DNA from: Hansfordia pulvinata
Taxonomy: Eukaryota; Ascomycota; Sordariomycetes; Xylariales
Length of the DNA stretch: 64,000 nt
Assembly (NCBI GenBank): GCA_006538405.1
Contig: BJKQ01000009.1
Location: 2,056,001 to 2,120,000 of the forward strand
Reading direction: 5' to 3'
Shown: positions 12,326 to 26,065 of the stretch, piece by piece
Numbering within the stretch: position 1 is the first letter of the stretch
Layout of the letters: every line of letters starts with the position of its first letter
The notes under the pieces: generated by a model
Seen by the model: only the letters and a program-made list of their open reading frames with translations
The model's database searches: none
Told to the model about the DNA's origin: nothing
Translations under genes and position numbers: made by a program

Positions 12326-14084
12326 TTAAGCCTTCTCAGGTTGAGCCTCGGCGGTTTCCCCGGCGGCCGCCTCTTCAGTGCTGTCCTTGGACTTATGGTG
12401 CTTGTCTTTCTTCTTCGTCTCCTTCTCCTTCTTGATGGCAGCCTCGGCGACCAACTGCTCGAAAGCCATGTAGTCGCCTTCTTCCTCGGGGCTACGTTGC
12501 GCCTGTGGGAAAGTTAGTCAGTATTGTTTCAAGTGGGGATCCTGCGCGGGGACTGGGTGCACGAATAAGTAGCAGCGATGCCGAAAGCTGGAGTACTCGA
12601 CCACCCGCTGAATACGCACCTTGTTGAGAATATCCGCAACTAGTACCATAGCCTGGGCGCGCTCCAGACGCTTCTCGAGCTTGACCTTCTTGTCGTTGAA
12701 AACCTGGTCGCAAACCTCGCGCAGAACGCTCTGGATCTCAAACTTGCTTCCGCGCCAGGCGGCAGTCAGAATCTTGCCGGTAACACGTCGCTCATACTCC
12801 ATCTTGCGCTCGTCAGTCCAGTCATCGCCTCCAGCTTCTTCCATGCGAGCCAGCTCTTCCATGGTTTGCTGGGCGTCGATGGCTGAGGAAATCGTGTTCC
12901 ACGTCTCCTTGACGAGGGTGCCCTTGTCCTTCATGCGGCTGAAGAAGCCACCGATGCCGAGGAACTTTTGCGACTTGATCAGAGAGGTGGCCTTGGACAG
13001 GTAAACGGCACCCACGGCGTGGAGAATGTCCAAGCCGAAGCTCTCCATCTTGAGGTTCTCCACCTCGAGACGGATCTTCTCCTGGAAGGCCTTGGTGACG
13101 TCAGGCCCCTTGTCAGTCTCGGTCCAGACGGAAACACGGTCCACCAGCTTGCTGGCCAAGGTGTTGACACGCTCCTCGCGAACCTTGGCGCGCTCCTTTT
13201 CGTAAGCGGCCAACTGATCGCGCTGCTCCTTGGTGAGACCTCCCTTCTTCTTCTCTTTCCTCCGAAGCTCTTTCTCCTCTTCCGTTTGGCCGGCGAGCTC
13301 AGCCTCGTCGGACGGGCGGTCCATGAGGGCGGGTCGGATGGGGATGGCGTGCTTGTTGGGCGTAGAGGTGCCAGACGGGCTGGGGCTGGGCTGTTCTGTT
13401 GCTGCGGCGGCGGCGGGCTTCTCCTTGTCAACGGTGGAGGCGGCCGGCGCGGCCGGGGTCTCGTCGCTGACGGTGACGTTGGGTACGGGAGCGGCAGCCT
13501 TGGCGCTTTCGCGCTTGGCCTCCGCGGTGCCGGGAAATTCGGCATCGTCTGTATCAGGGTTGGCAGGCTTGCCCTCCGCATCGGTGGCGCCCTCGGCCTC
13601 GGCGGCGGCGGCGGCAGCGGCGGCCGCCTCCTCCTCTTCGCCGGTCATGGTGATGTCCATAGTAGTTGTCAGGTCCTTCATAAGGCTGATCTCGCCGATC
13701 CAGTCGATAAAGGCCTCACCGCCGAAGATGCTGCTGAAGAACTCGGCAGGGTCGACGAAGCCCTCGGAGGGCTTAGCACCATCCTTGCCGAACTTGTCGT
13801 AGGCGGCGCGCAGGTCCTTGTCCGACAGCACCTGATAGGCCTCGCCAATAGCTTGGAACTTCTCGTGCGCGGAGGGGTCGTTGGGGTTCTTGTCTGCGGG
13901 GAGCTGGTCAGCGAGGGCGAGGGCGAGGGCAGCAGCGGACGGCAGTCGCCCATAGGGAAGCCGCAACGGGGCAAATACCCGGGTGGTGGACGATGGCCAT
14001 CTTGCGGTAGGCCTTTTTGATCTCGATGTCGGTGGCCGTGGGCTGAACGCCCAGGGCATCGTAGTAGGCCGTGTCGGCGACCAT
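12326..14084 (-). CDS. J-domain protein of the Caj1/Djp1 type (DnaJ + DnaJ-X)
   Basis: Exons (minus) 14084-13979, 13893-12620 and 12502-12326 give 518 aa. The start [15 protein letters not shown] was chosen because it completes the J domain. The HPD motif (34-36) is split by intron 1 (G|AC), and intron 2 has a CTAAC branch and CCCACAG acceptor. The J domain covers residues 5-70 ([31 protein letters not shown]). A Phe-rich segment ([18 protein letters not shown]) follows, then an acidic/Ala-rich linker with polyalanine, and a DnaJ-X-like region from about 260 to 450. The C-terminal tail is Lys-rich ([16 protein letters not shown]). By family it is an Hsp70 co-chaperone. Yeast Djp1 assists peroxisomal protein import, but which paralogue this is cannot be decided here. 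Confidence 0.9.
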
Positions 14085-15665
14085 GGTGGGCGCGGGGCTG
14101 TTGGGACTCGTGATCGATCTGGATAGAGGCGCGGCGGTCGGGGTTGGTGGAGGGGTAGATGTTTAGCAATGCGCAGGTCGAGCGGCGTGCGTCGGGGCGT
14201 CGTCGTCGGACTGGTATATGTGAGTGGGCGGGAGCAGCGTCAAGGTTGCGAGGCGCTGTTCACCTTAAGAGCGAAATGGAAGTCAGATGCCGGCTTGACG
14301 TGCAATGCTGGTGCGGTACGAGGCAGTACTGGCCGTTCTTGCTGGAGACCGCGCAAGTGATTGGGGGCTGCTCCGTTGAGTATGTAGCGCGAGGTACAGG
14401 CTACTCTGAATGGGCCGTGATCCGAGGCGACGACTGGAGGTGGAGGGGTCCCGCCGCACCCAGAGCCAGAAAAAAAATAATGGCCTTGGGCGCTCACAAG
14501 TACCTACATTCATCGATCGGTGCGAGTGCCGGGTACGCGCGGATACTTGCCGGGGCCGTGGCGGTCGCGCCCACGTGTAATTCCACGCACAGTCGCGATA
14601 CTTGGGCCGCCTGCTGGTGCGCATTTGCGCTTGCTCTATCGCGGTTCATACGAACGAAAAGACGGTCAAGGAATAAGCAACCCGGCTTCTCTTATGTGTC
14701 TCTAGTGGCAAAGAACTATTAATACTTCTGTTTGAGCAATCTACGACAACCCGCCCCGTGGTTCACGATGCTTTGCCTCCCAACACCTATGCGTGCGTCC
14801 TGAGAAGGGTGCCGTCTGAATGATGTGGATGTGAACATCAGATGGCTTTAGGTAGGTACTTACCTAAGGTACCTACCTATGCTGATGCCCACCTTTCCCC
14901 CTGCTGAGCCCCGACGTCATCACGTAACCACGGCGGCTTTTCCAGCCCAATGGACATTACGTCTCCTCTCCGCGCGCTGGCTGAAATGCTCGGTCGTCAG
15001 TCTCCTCTGTCATGAGGTTGGTCCAGGCACCCGCACACGTGCGCGCATACGTACACGCGCACAGCCGCGCATCACAAGCTGCTCCTCCCAGGTGGTGTGG
15101 GCTTCCAGGCAGTGAATGACATGTACTCGTACTCCGCAGAACGACATGGAATTCCGGCCAGTTCGCGAGGTCCGGCCCAACGTGGCTCGCCTGTCGATCA
15201 TCAGTGGGGCTGGCAACTACTCGTAACTTACAAGATTACAACCAAGTTGTCTACCCCTGACCCTGGCTGGCGCCCAGCTTGACGGGGGCTCGGCATTCAC
15301 GGCAGCCGGCCGGGTTGTCGCGAAGTTGGGCGCTTACGAGTACAATTAATGATGGACTTGCTCGATGTGCCGCATATGCACCACTGACCACTGCCAATAC
15401 GAGAAGGTCGATTCTGGTGAGTCGGCGACGCTATCGTACCTTGGTTCGTGCTATTTACTTGGAGGACAAAAGATGGTTACTAGGACTTTTAATTCTGGCT
15501 TGCCTGGCAATGCGGCATGTAAGCGGGCAGCTCAAGGCCGAAACCTCATTATCGCAAGTCAGGCTGAACAACCAGGTTTCTTCTGTGTGACTCACGACTA
15601 GAGAATGTTGCCTTCTGCCTCAGACTCCCACTGCCAACCCGAACAACCTAAAGCGTCCACCTCCC
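14085..15665. other. Intergenic, promoter side of the J-protein gene
   Basis: No coding sequence recognised. Contains an imperfect palindrome made of TAGGTA/TACCTA words at 14,849-14,879 and TACGAGTA-type 8-mers at 15,124, 15,218 and 15,335. The first 150 bp upstream of 14,084 should hold the J-protein promoter; no TATA box was recognised. Confidence 0.55.
14849..14879. repeat. Palindromic cluster of TAGGTA/TACCTA motifs
   Basis: Four copies of the hexamer TAGGTA or its complement TACCTA lie within 31 bp. They are arranged as an imperfect inverted repeat (two TAGGTA-type words, then TACCTA words, with GGTACC near the right end). The same hexamer recurs singly across the intergenic DNA of this window. 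Confidence 0.7.
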
Positions 15666-16214
15666 TTACCGGACCCCAGCCTCCCTCATCCTCGCAAAGC
15701 ACCGGCGGTACGCCTCGTGCACCTCGGGCAGCGCCTCGAGGCCGAGCTCCGCCATGCGCCGCCGCAGCTTGCGCGTGTCCAGGGTGCAGTTGCTGCGGCC
15801 CGCGCGCAGTACCTTGGCCTGCTCCTCAAGGGAGAAGTTGCGCCACTCGAGCCCCGGGCGCACCGACGAGTCCCTCATCAGGGCCAGGACCTCGTTGTGG
15901 CTGATGGCGCCCGGGTTGGTGAAGTTGTAGACGCCGCCGTCGCCGGCCTCGGCCAGCGCGACCGCGGCGGGCAGCAGGTCCGCCAGCACCGAGTGGCTGT
16001 TGGGCACGTCGACGACGCGCGCGTACGAAGCCACCTTGGCCGGGAAGCTGCGCGGGTGCAGGTCGTCCGAGGCCGGCATGCGCAGGCGCAGGACCAGCAC
16101 GCCCGCGGCGTAGCCACGTAGCGCCGCCTCGGCCGCCGCCTTGGTCGCCGAGTAGAAGCTGCCGGCGAAGTTGGGCGGGTCGTCCTCGGCGAAGCCGCCG
16201 GCGTCGGGATCTTT

Positions 16215-16252
<38 letters not shown>

Positions 16253-16765
16253 TGTTGTTGGCGGTGCCGGTGCCGGTGCCTGAAGCAGGAGGAGGAGGAG
16301 TAGGAGGAGGACAACGGGGCATGGGGTGCGCACCGTCGTACTGATACAGGCAGCCGGTGGAGAACACGGTGCAGTGGACGCCGGCCAGCCAGCAGCAGTC
16401 AGCTAGGTTGACGACGCCGACAACGTTGGAGCGCACCGTCTGCTCGCGGTGGTCCTCGCACCAGTCGACGTTGGGACGGCCCGTCACCCCGGCGCAGCAC
16501 AGCACGTGCGTCGGGCGCGCTGCCGCCAGCTCGGCACGCACCGCCTCGCGGTCCTCCGTTGCCAGTACCACCTTGCCCTGCTCCCGCAGCAGAGCCTCCA
16601 GCTGGCCCGCGATCCAGCCCCCGCTTCCCCAGATCAAGAACCGGTGGAGCCCGGTTCTGGAACCGGTACCCAGCCCGGCCCCGGGCCAGTGTGGGTCTCG
16701 CCCCGGGTCGGTTCAGACGTGACCCCGGAGTCGATGACTGAACTTTCGACATCGTTATCGGCCAT
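15666..16765 (-). CDS. Nucleotide-rhamnose synthase-like epimerase/reductase (extended SDR), one frameshift near N-terminus
   Basis: The core reads on the minus strand from about 16,655 to the TAA at 15,666. It starts RFLIWGSGGWIAGQLEALL (Rossmann NAD(P) loop GSGGWIAG) and continues with CAGVTGRPNVDWCEDH, the segment typical of plant NRS/ER and fungal UDP-4-keto-6-deoxyglucose 3,5-epimerase/4-reductases. The catalytic Tyr-x3-Lys is SFYSATKAAAE. No ATG precedes the core in frame. An ATG at 16,765 (MADNDVESS) lies one frame off, and adding one base in the C/G run at 16,679-16,685 makes 367 codons, so a missing base is the simplest explanation. A 57-nt intron or a more 3' start are alternatives. 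A polyaspartate/Asn insert lies just before the active site. Inferred role: last steps of UDP-L-rhamnose formation for cell-surface glycans. Confidence 0.8.
16215..16250 (-). repeat. GTC/GAC microsatellite inside the epimerase coding sequence
   Basis: Twelve consecutive GTC units on the plus strand, coding twelve Asp on the minus strand, preceded by three Asn codons. The tract is a multiple of three, so it does not break the frame. It expands a surface loop that is short in relatives. Confidence 0.95.
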
Positions 16766-19385
16766 TTCGCGCTTTGGGCTTCGATGGGTAGAAAGACGGT
16801 GTGGGTAGTGTCAGGTTCTAGAATCGAAGAAACTAGCAAGCGCGTGGAGTCGGTCTGCTCAGGCCTGACTTGATGTTAGGAGCTGTCTCTGCCTCCTTCG
16901 CTCTTCGTGCGGTCATATTCGAAAATAAATCAAGAGTCGGAAGCTGCGGGCTAATTGTAGCAGCTGCTTTCTGGCCGACACAGAAGGAGCGTTTCTGCTG
17001 CGTATGTAGGAGTTCAACATCCTGCCACACTCGCCCCGACTCTCGCGCGCGCGAAGCTCGATCATGATGGTTACACGTGTGCGCGCCGAGAGAGCCATAG
17101 ACTCCACAGCTCAGCGCGCCATCCAAGGTTTTCCCCAATACCGTGTGCCACCTGGTTCCGACTCTCGTTCAGTGATGCTCTTGTGGTTACGCTGCTGGGA
17201 TGTTTGCCAGTATTGTTTGCCTGGGAGCGGCAGGGGATGGCCTGTTGTCGAGGCGCTGTGGCGGGATCTGGACGGGTACCTGAATCTGCCGATACAGATT
17301 TGGATGGAGGAACCAAGCGGCTGTCTACATACTTCGGCAAGCGAACAGCCAGGTTATCACCGCTTGTCGCTGACCATGGCTGCCTGGATGTCTCGGGCTG
17401 CGGCGCATCGGCCAGGACTGTCTCGAATCCCCAGGGACTCCAAGCAGGTATGCGCAAGCGAGAATGGCTGCAGGGCTCATCCGCAAGCGGGACTTCTCGC
17501 GCGAGCACGGCCGCAGCATCGATAGCGGGGGTCCAAAGATGTACGAAATAAGTCTTCTGCACAGCGAAAGTGAGTGCGGGACAATGCGGCTCTATGTCAC
17601 TGTGCTTGAGTATTTACCGGGCACGAGTAAATCAAGGGGTGCGGGTGAGTTACAGTTTTCGTAGTCTCTGCGCAGACTACATTCATGTGCCTATAGCAAG
17701 GCGAAGCGACTTCTGATGAGAGTATCTTTACGCATGCATCTCAAGACACCGTAGGCATGCAAATGTGCTATTCGCAGCGTGCTATTGGGGTCGGCTGCGC
17801 CAGGCAAGTCCCAGGAAGGGTCTCGAGGGTCACTTGATACCTTAGGTACCACCGTTTGAGGTGGGATGCTTGGGCAGTGTACGAGTAGGTAGTTACTGTC
17901 AGGATAGCTTAATCTAAAAAAGGCAGACGGGTAAAATGACCGGTGGACGAGATTGATGGGATGATGGGAAATTGGGCCTTTGAGATTTTGGGGCATCGCC
18001 AAACCAGACCCTACCATGCCTGCCCTGTTTTCATGATTGTGACTTGCCTTCCATGTAATTCTTCCTTTTCCCCCATCGTCTCCGCGAGTGATGGTCATCG
18101 CTCATCCATTGCTGTTTCTACCATTTATTTATGTGGGCTCGTACACTTGACCCAAAGCAATCATGGATGGCTTTCCCACAATAGCATGCATTGTCTTGCC
18201 CCGTTTCCGTCTTCGCCCGGTTCCGGGGTACGAGCAGACGCAGACCCAAGCCGAACATTGTCATGTGCAATGGGGGCATGCTCATTCTGTAGGTCCCTAT
18301 CTATAAGCATGAACTCAGAGTCCTGGTGAGAAGTTTCTGCTATCCGGTGCTCCTTGACTGCGGGGAAAGGAGAGGAGGGCCACCTCACTGACAGGTATCG
18401 CGACAATCCAATGTCGACGGGGCCTTGCACATAAGTCGTGGGCTAACCCGGACTAGGTACTTAGTGGTAAAAGGGGGTGGAGGCCGCTTTCATTTCAAGT
18501 CCCAACATACTCGTACTACTCGGTGGCGGTATCCCTCCAGGACCGGATCATCTAACCAATTGAACCGTTCAGCCTCGAGCCTCGAGCCCATGAGGCCTAT
18601 CCAACGCGACAGGCGTATAGCTCTGCGGCTCAATTGCAGGCTTTTTCGCGTGCATCTCCTGATAATCGGCAGACACTTTGAGCGAACTGGATGTGGGCAC
18701 CATGTGTAGGTATGTACCTGGAAGCTAGGGCACATGGCGAATACACGCGACGCAGACATTCTAGAAAGACGGTACATACTCGTACGTCCCGAATATGAGC
18801 ATCTGCTCCAGTACCAAACTCACCCGATGTCTTCTAGTCAGTCCCGCTAGCCGCGTACGCGTACTCGTAGAATGCCCTGTGACGGCCATCGTCCAATTAA
18901 AGCCGAGCCCCGTAGCGTCGTCTCGAACGTGTCGTCGAGGTAGTACCCCACAGTCTCGTGCCGTTGTTTGCCTCAGCAAAGCCAGGGGAGCCGGCTTCGC
19001 CCAGCTGCATGGAAGCTGGCGGTCCCTGAATTATCCGCCTGCAGGGCCTGAGCCTCCTGCACGCACAGCAAGCACCCTCCTGTGCCTCCAGCCCTTCCCT
19101 GCATCCAGGTTCTCGCCTGCAGCCCCAGCCTTCTCTCCGACTGGCGCCCACCGTTCCTGGGCGAACCTGTCACCTTTTCGCGCGCGTGGGCGTGCACAGC
19201 CTTTCCTTCTTCACCTCCTCCTCCCCATCCCCTCCACCTTGCCACTGCAACCACCATCCCCCTCGCTGCTCCCTTTCATGCTTATGACTCTGTAATCTGG
19301 TACTTAATCTTCACTCTCTACTTCTCTTCCGCCGCATATCCACCACTGCGTCCCGCCGCCTCAGCGAGGCGTAACCCCTCTCATC
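16766..19385. other. Intergenic, upstream of ERG9
   Basis: No gene recognised on either strand. Four TACGAGTA/TACTCGTA 8-mers occur at 17,880, 18,508, 18,777 and 18,862, the last three within 900 bp of the ERG9 start. TAGGTA words lie at about 17,841, 17,885, 18,453 and 18,708. Confidence 0.55.
19190..19385 (+). promoter_or_regulatory. Pyrimidine-rich leader of ERG9
   Basis: About 190 bp rich in C and T (for example CCTTTCCTTCTTCACC) immediately before the ERG9 ATG. CT-rich tracts are common around transcription starts of highly expressed fungal genes. No TATA box or sterol-response element was confidently seen. Confidence 0.4.
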
Positions 19386-20986
19386 ATGGGTGCCCTCTCG
19401 CAAGCCGTTTACTACATCTTCCACCCGGTACAGCTCCGTGCTATTGTCCAATGGTAAGCCCTGCGCCGTCCCATAGCCCTGTGCTGTCCCCTCTGCTTGC
19501 AGACGTTGACACTGCCCAGGAAATTATGGCATGAGCCTGTTCACCGACGCGAGCCCGAAAAAGAGGCGCCCACCCTCAGAGACTGCTTCAAATGGCTGGA
19601 GTTGACGAGTCGCAGCTTCTCTGCTGTCATTCAAGAGCTCAACCCCGAGATGCTTGTCCCCATTGCTCTATTCTACCTCGTCCTGCGTGGCCTCGACACC
19701 ATCGAAGACGACATGACCCTCGACGTAAAGACAAAAGAGCCCCTGCTGCGCGAATTTTCAAAATTCATGAAACAGGAGGGCTGGACCTTCAAGGAGAACG
19801 GTCCTGATGAGAAGGACCGCGAGCTCCTCGTCCACTTCGACGACGTTGTCGCGGAGCTGCTCAAGCTCAAGCAGAACTACTTCGACATCATCGAGGACAT
19901 CACCATCAAGATGGGCAATGGCATGGCCGACTACGCCCTCAACGCCGAGTTCAACAACGACGGCGTCAAGTCTATCGAGCAGTACGAGGAGTACTGCCAT
20001 TATGTCGCCGGTCTCGTCGGCGAGGGTCTGACCCGCCTCTTTGTCGAGGGAAAATACGCCAACCCCGCGTTGCTCGAGCGCCCCGAGCTGACCGAGAGCA
20101 TGGGCCAGTTCCTGCAGAAGACCAACATTATCCGCGACGTTCACGAGGACTTCCTCGACAAGCGTCGCTTCTGGCCCAAGGACATCTGGAGCAAGCACGT
20201 CGACAGCTGGGACCAGATGTTTGACCCCAAGTACCGCCAGCAGGCCCTCAACTGCTCGTCTGAGATGGTTCTCAACTCCCTCAAGCACGCCGACGAATGC
20301 CTCTTCTACATGGCGGGCATACGCGAGCAGAGTGTCTTCAACTTTGTTGCTATCCCTCAAGCCATGGCTATTGCCACTCTCGAACTCGTCTTCCGCAATC
20401 CCGCCATCTTCCACAGCCACATCAAGATCACAAAGGGCGACGCTTGCAGCCTCATGTCGCAGTCCACCCAGAACTTGCATGTTCTCTGCATGGTGTTCCG
20501 CAACTACGCGCGGAGGATAGCCAGGAAGAACGACCCTACAGACCCCAACTACCTAGAGATCAGCGCCGCATGCGGCCGGGTAAGCCGTCCTTCTCTTCCC
20601 CCTGCCCGACGCTAGAAAGCTGACAGACCCCAGATTGAACAATTCATCGAGACTCTATTTCCCTCCCAAGACCAAGCCAAGCTCAAGGCCCTGGCCGAGG
20701 CCGAGGCCGAGAGGGCCAAGAGCAATGCCGAAGACGTCGCCGAGTACAAAGAGAACCTCATGCTCATTGGCGTCGTCGTCAGCGTTCTGCTTGTCATTGC
20801 GGCTCTTATGGTAGGTCACGCACAGCCCAGCTGTTCTGGAAACACGACTGACACCTCCCCCAGTTTGGTGCCGCATGGTATATGGGCGCCCGTTTCGACC
20901 TCGCGTGGTCGCGTGCGACCGAGTCTGCCGCGACACTCGAAGCTGCTGCGCCCGACGCCACGCCTGTAGGCCACGTCGAATTGTAG
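19386..20986 (+). CDS. ERG9: Squalene synthase (farnesyl-diphosphate farnesyltransferase)
   Basis: Exons 19386-19453, 19520-20579, 20634-20810 and 20864-20986 give 475 aa, normal for fungal squalene synthases. The short first exon ([20 protein letters not shown]) joins KLWHEPVH through a TG|G split codon. The enzyme condenses two farnesyl diphosphates to squalene with NADPH, the first committed step of ergosterol synthesis at the ER. Visible motifs: first Asp-rich motif DTIEDD (82-87), [13 protein letters not shown] (181-193), second Asp-rich motif DVHED (229-233), [13 protein letters not shown] after it. A C-terminal membrane anchor [18 protein letters not shown] is cut by intron 3. Introns are 66, 54 and 53 nt. 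Nothing is missing. The identification is secure. Confidence 0.97.
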
Positions 20987-21905
20987 TCGGCTTGTATATA
21001 TCTTCCTTTCAAAGCTCTCAGCGCAAAGCATTCACCCCGGGCCCGCCTCAGCGTCACGATTCTTGCAGAGTTGCGCATGGGCCCATCTTCTGTCTTACTA
21101 GCAGGTATGCTCAGCTGAGTCGATCCTCTCAGCTCGAGTTGTACAATCCTTTTCGGCAATGGGTTGGAGTTGCGAATGATTCCCCAAGGTTTGCGCCAAT
21201 ACCAAATGATAATGCTTCATGGGCTTGCCGCCCTCCCCTTCTTGCTCCCCTTCTTGATCTGGTTCCGTGGCTACTGACTCTGCCCCTCGTGATGGATTCG
21301 CCCGTGAATGAGTAAGGACAAGTGGGTACCTGCACCCCCAGCACGGATGTCAAATTGCAATCCATGCCCTTTCCAATGGCTGTGGTTGTGCCGAGAAGTG
21401 CTGATATCGACACGCGAGAAGTACCGAGCCCACAGCGGCTCGTCGGCACTCGATGGTTTTTCAGGGCTTTCCGATTGGAAGTCTGCCATTGTGGACCGCG
21501 GACATATATATATGTACAAGTGACTGTCCAGGGTAGATCATTGCCTCTGGCACACTTGGCCTCAGTGATAGCCTAGCATACAATAAAGTTTCATTGGGAA
21601 ATTTCACCTCTCCTCCCTTGCCACTCGGCCGTGAACAATCGCGGCTTGTTCGTGATTCGGCACACTCCAGCCATCCTGGGCCATGCCTTTGTTAAACAGC
21701 AGCTGCCTACACTGGCATGGGTCGAATGGAGGACTTGCTCGGGCACCGCATGCTTGAACTCAAAGAACGCGGGCATGCTGTGGCTGGTCCAATGCAAGGT
21801 TCAACACAAGATAGGCCACCTCATTTGACTGAGACGTTTCGCGCCATCACGGGGCGGAGGAAGACTGGCCGCTTCCGCCGCTTGGGAGTACGCGTACATG
21901 CTGGC
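20987..21905. other. Intergenic, convergent ERG9/dipeptidase 3' regions
   Basis: 3' flanks of two convergent genes. No gene recognised. A short TA-rich stretch (21,500-21,520) and CAATAAAG near 21,580 may serve 3' end formation. Confidence 0.55.
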
Positions 21906-22908
21906 TCAGTTGCCGATGATCTTCTCCAGATAGTTCAGCCAGTTCTCGCCGAGGATCTTGCGCATCTTGGCCTCGCTCCATCCCTTCCTGGCCATGGCGA
22001 CGGCGAGCTCCTCCCTCTCGGCGAGGGGGCCGAGGGGCTTGACGACCTTCTGGCTGCCCCAGGGGGTGAGCTGGCGGGCGTAGCCCTTGTCGCGGTTGCA
22101 CCAGGCCATGAAGTCGCTGGGGCGGCCGTGGCCCTCGCTGGCGTCGGAGCCGACGCCGACGAGGTCCTCGCCGACGAGGCCGACGACGTAGTCGAGGGCG
22201 TCGACGTAGTCGTCGATGGTGCTGTCGTTGCCGCGGGCCATGTGGGGGCCGAACTGGGACAGGGCGACGAAGCCGCCGCGGGCGCCCAGCAGGCGGATGA
22301 GGCGGTCGGACTTGTTGCGGGGGTGCTCGCGCAGGCCCGAGGGCAGGACGTGGGAGAAGCAGGGGGGCTTGCCCTCGGGCTGGCGAGGATGGCGTCCTCG
22401 GTGGTCTGGGGCCCGACGTGGCTCAGGTCGAGCACGATGCCGAGGGCGGCCATCTCGGCGACGACCTGGCGGCCGAAGCCGGTCAGGCCGCCGTCGCGCT
22501 CCTCGGTGTAGCCGGAGCCGCTGTAGTTCTGCGTGTTGTACGTCAGCTGCATCTTGCGGACGCCGAGGTCGCGGAAGACGCGCAGGTAGTCGAGCTGGTC
22601 CTCGATGCCGGCCGTGTTCTGCCAGGACAGCAGGACGGCGGTGCGGCCCGAGGCGCGGGCCCGGCGGACGTCGGCGGCCGAGGTCGCGGGGGCGATCAGG
22701 TCGGCGTGCTCCTCGAACCGCTTCTTCCAGGCCACCACCTCGGCGACGCTGGCCCGGAAGCCCTCCACAGACCGCAGGTGCACGAGACGCCGTCGATGCC
22801 GCCCCGCCGCCAGGCCTCGAAGATGTCGCGCGACCACGCGCAGATGTTCAGCCCGTCAAAGTGCGTCGCGTCCCGGTGGATGGCGCGCGCCTCGGCCTCG
22901 GTGGGCAT
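21906..22908 (-). CDS. Membrane dipeptidase family (peptidase M19) protein with two single-base frameshifts
   Basis: The ATG at 22,908 begins MPTEAEARAIHRDATHFDGL and the stop is at 21,906. Three frames join into one 334-residue protein if one G is added at about 22,765 (TGG|AG) and one C at about 22,377-22,379; 1003 + 2 nt is a whole number of codons. Metal-site features of the M19 TIM barrel: HxD as H16-F-D18, LSHVGP and FSHVLPSG. At the position of the bridging Glu of renal dipeptidase this protein has Gln (SWQNTAGIEDQL), as in a subgroup of bacterial and fungal relatives. No signal peptide or anchor is seen, so it is probably cytosolic. It would cleave dipeptides or a related amide. The shifts may be sequencing errors or real damage. 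Confidence 0.8.
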
Positions 22909-24140
22909 GGTGGGCGGAGGACTTGTTACCTGGGGAGTATAGAGTGCAGAGGCAGTGGAGGGGGAAAGAGAGGGGTTTGGAGATGGATTTGGGGCGTGAG
23001 GCCGTTATCGTTCGCCTGTTTGGGGCTCGGGTATTTTGGAGGGTTATCGCGATTTCTTTGCGAATGGCTCGCTTTACTGGACAAAGGGGGGGACCGTGGT
23101 CTTTTTCAACACTCACTTTGACCCTCCCCCGCCTTCCCGGACGACACTTACACGCCGCGGGGTGCCGGCGCCGGGGGTGACGAGCGGGCAAGGAGGTCAG
23201 GCATCCACCCGCGTAGCACGACATGGTCGAGACGATGGGCCGCCCGCTCGGGGAAGCACGACATCACTGACTGAGCAGGACTTGGTGGACAGAGGCCAGG
23301 CACTACGACGAGCACCTGAGGTGGTCGGAGTGACGAGGCGCAAGGCGATATGAGATGTCGGGGCCAACCCCGACGGGGGATTCCCTATCCGGGCGTAGTA
23401 GGCGATGGTGTGATGCGTCCTGGCGGAGGCGGGCACCCGATGCCCTTACCCGACTGGGCCCCGGGCAGAACGAACGGGGGTGTTTGTGAGGGCCGCTGAT
23501 GAGATGGGGGGGTTTTCCGTGTGTCTTCTTGATCATTGAAGTGGTCGTCGCTTTGTTCTGAAGGGAAAGTACTCGTTGAGAAAGGATACAGCGGCCGCGA
23601 GGAGTTGAAAAGAAAACCCCGAGCTACGAGGTGCAGCTATCGTGAAGTGGATTACACAGGTCGTCCAACTTCCGATTTACCTACTCTGACTCTCCAGCCG
23701 TCTTCTCGCCCTCGTCTCCCCGCGGCGGTCAGAAACAAGCCGCCCCTCCCCTTCCGCAGACCCCTGTCGTCGGCGCCGATGGATGTTCCCACACCCGACT
23801 TCGAGCCCGCGTCGCATCTCCCGAACCGCCCCCCCTTCAGGGTCTCGACCCCGTTAACATGTCGTCCGCGGCGGCAGCGCGGCTCTTCCACCATTGGTTG
23901 GCGCGATTGCGTTATCACGTAACCAGCCTGCCCTGCCGCGCATCCATCCATGTCTTGCGCGTGTGTTCCCGACGCCGCGTCCGTCGCGGGGGCCAGCCTC
24001 GCGACTATATCATGGGCGGTCGAGCCGCCACCGTTCCGTCGACGATGAGTTGCCGGTGTGCGTCTCGTTCTCAGCACGCCTCCCAACTTCACGGCATCCG
24101 ATGATCGCATTCCAGATTCTTGCCAGCCGTGGACTCCAGC
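22909..24140. other. Divergent promoter region, dipeptidase and MFS carrier
   Basis: About 1.2 kb separates the two divergent starts. No coding sequence recognised. A TATATC sequence at about 24,005, some 135 bp before the carrier ATG, could be a weak TATA element. Confidence 0.5.

Positions 24141-26065
<1,925 letters not shown>

Noticed and set aside
16660..16720. A 57-nt intron joining the ATG at 16,765 to the epimerase core.
   Set aside because: It would need a weak GTCACG donor and has no good branch site; one missing base in a G/C run explains the frame equally well and matches the pattern in three other genes. It stays possible.
18500..18600. A tRNA-like stretch on the minus strand with a GGTTCAATTGGTTAGATG A-box-like sequence.
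   Set aside because: No B box at the right distance and no cloverleaf stems could be paired.
22370..22770. Introns explaining the two frame changes in the dipeptidase.
   Set aside because: The reading frames abut directly with conserved family sequence on both sides, leaving no room for an intron.
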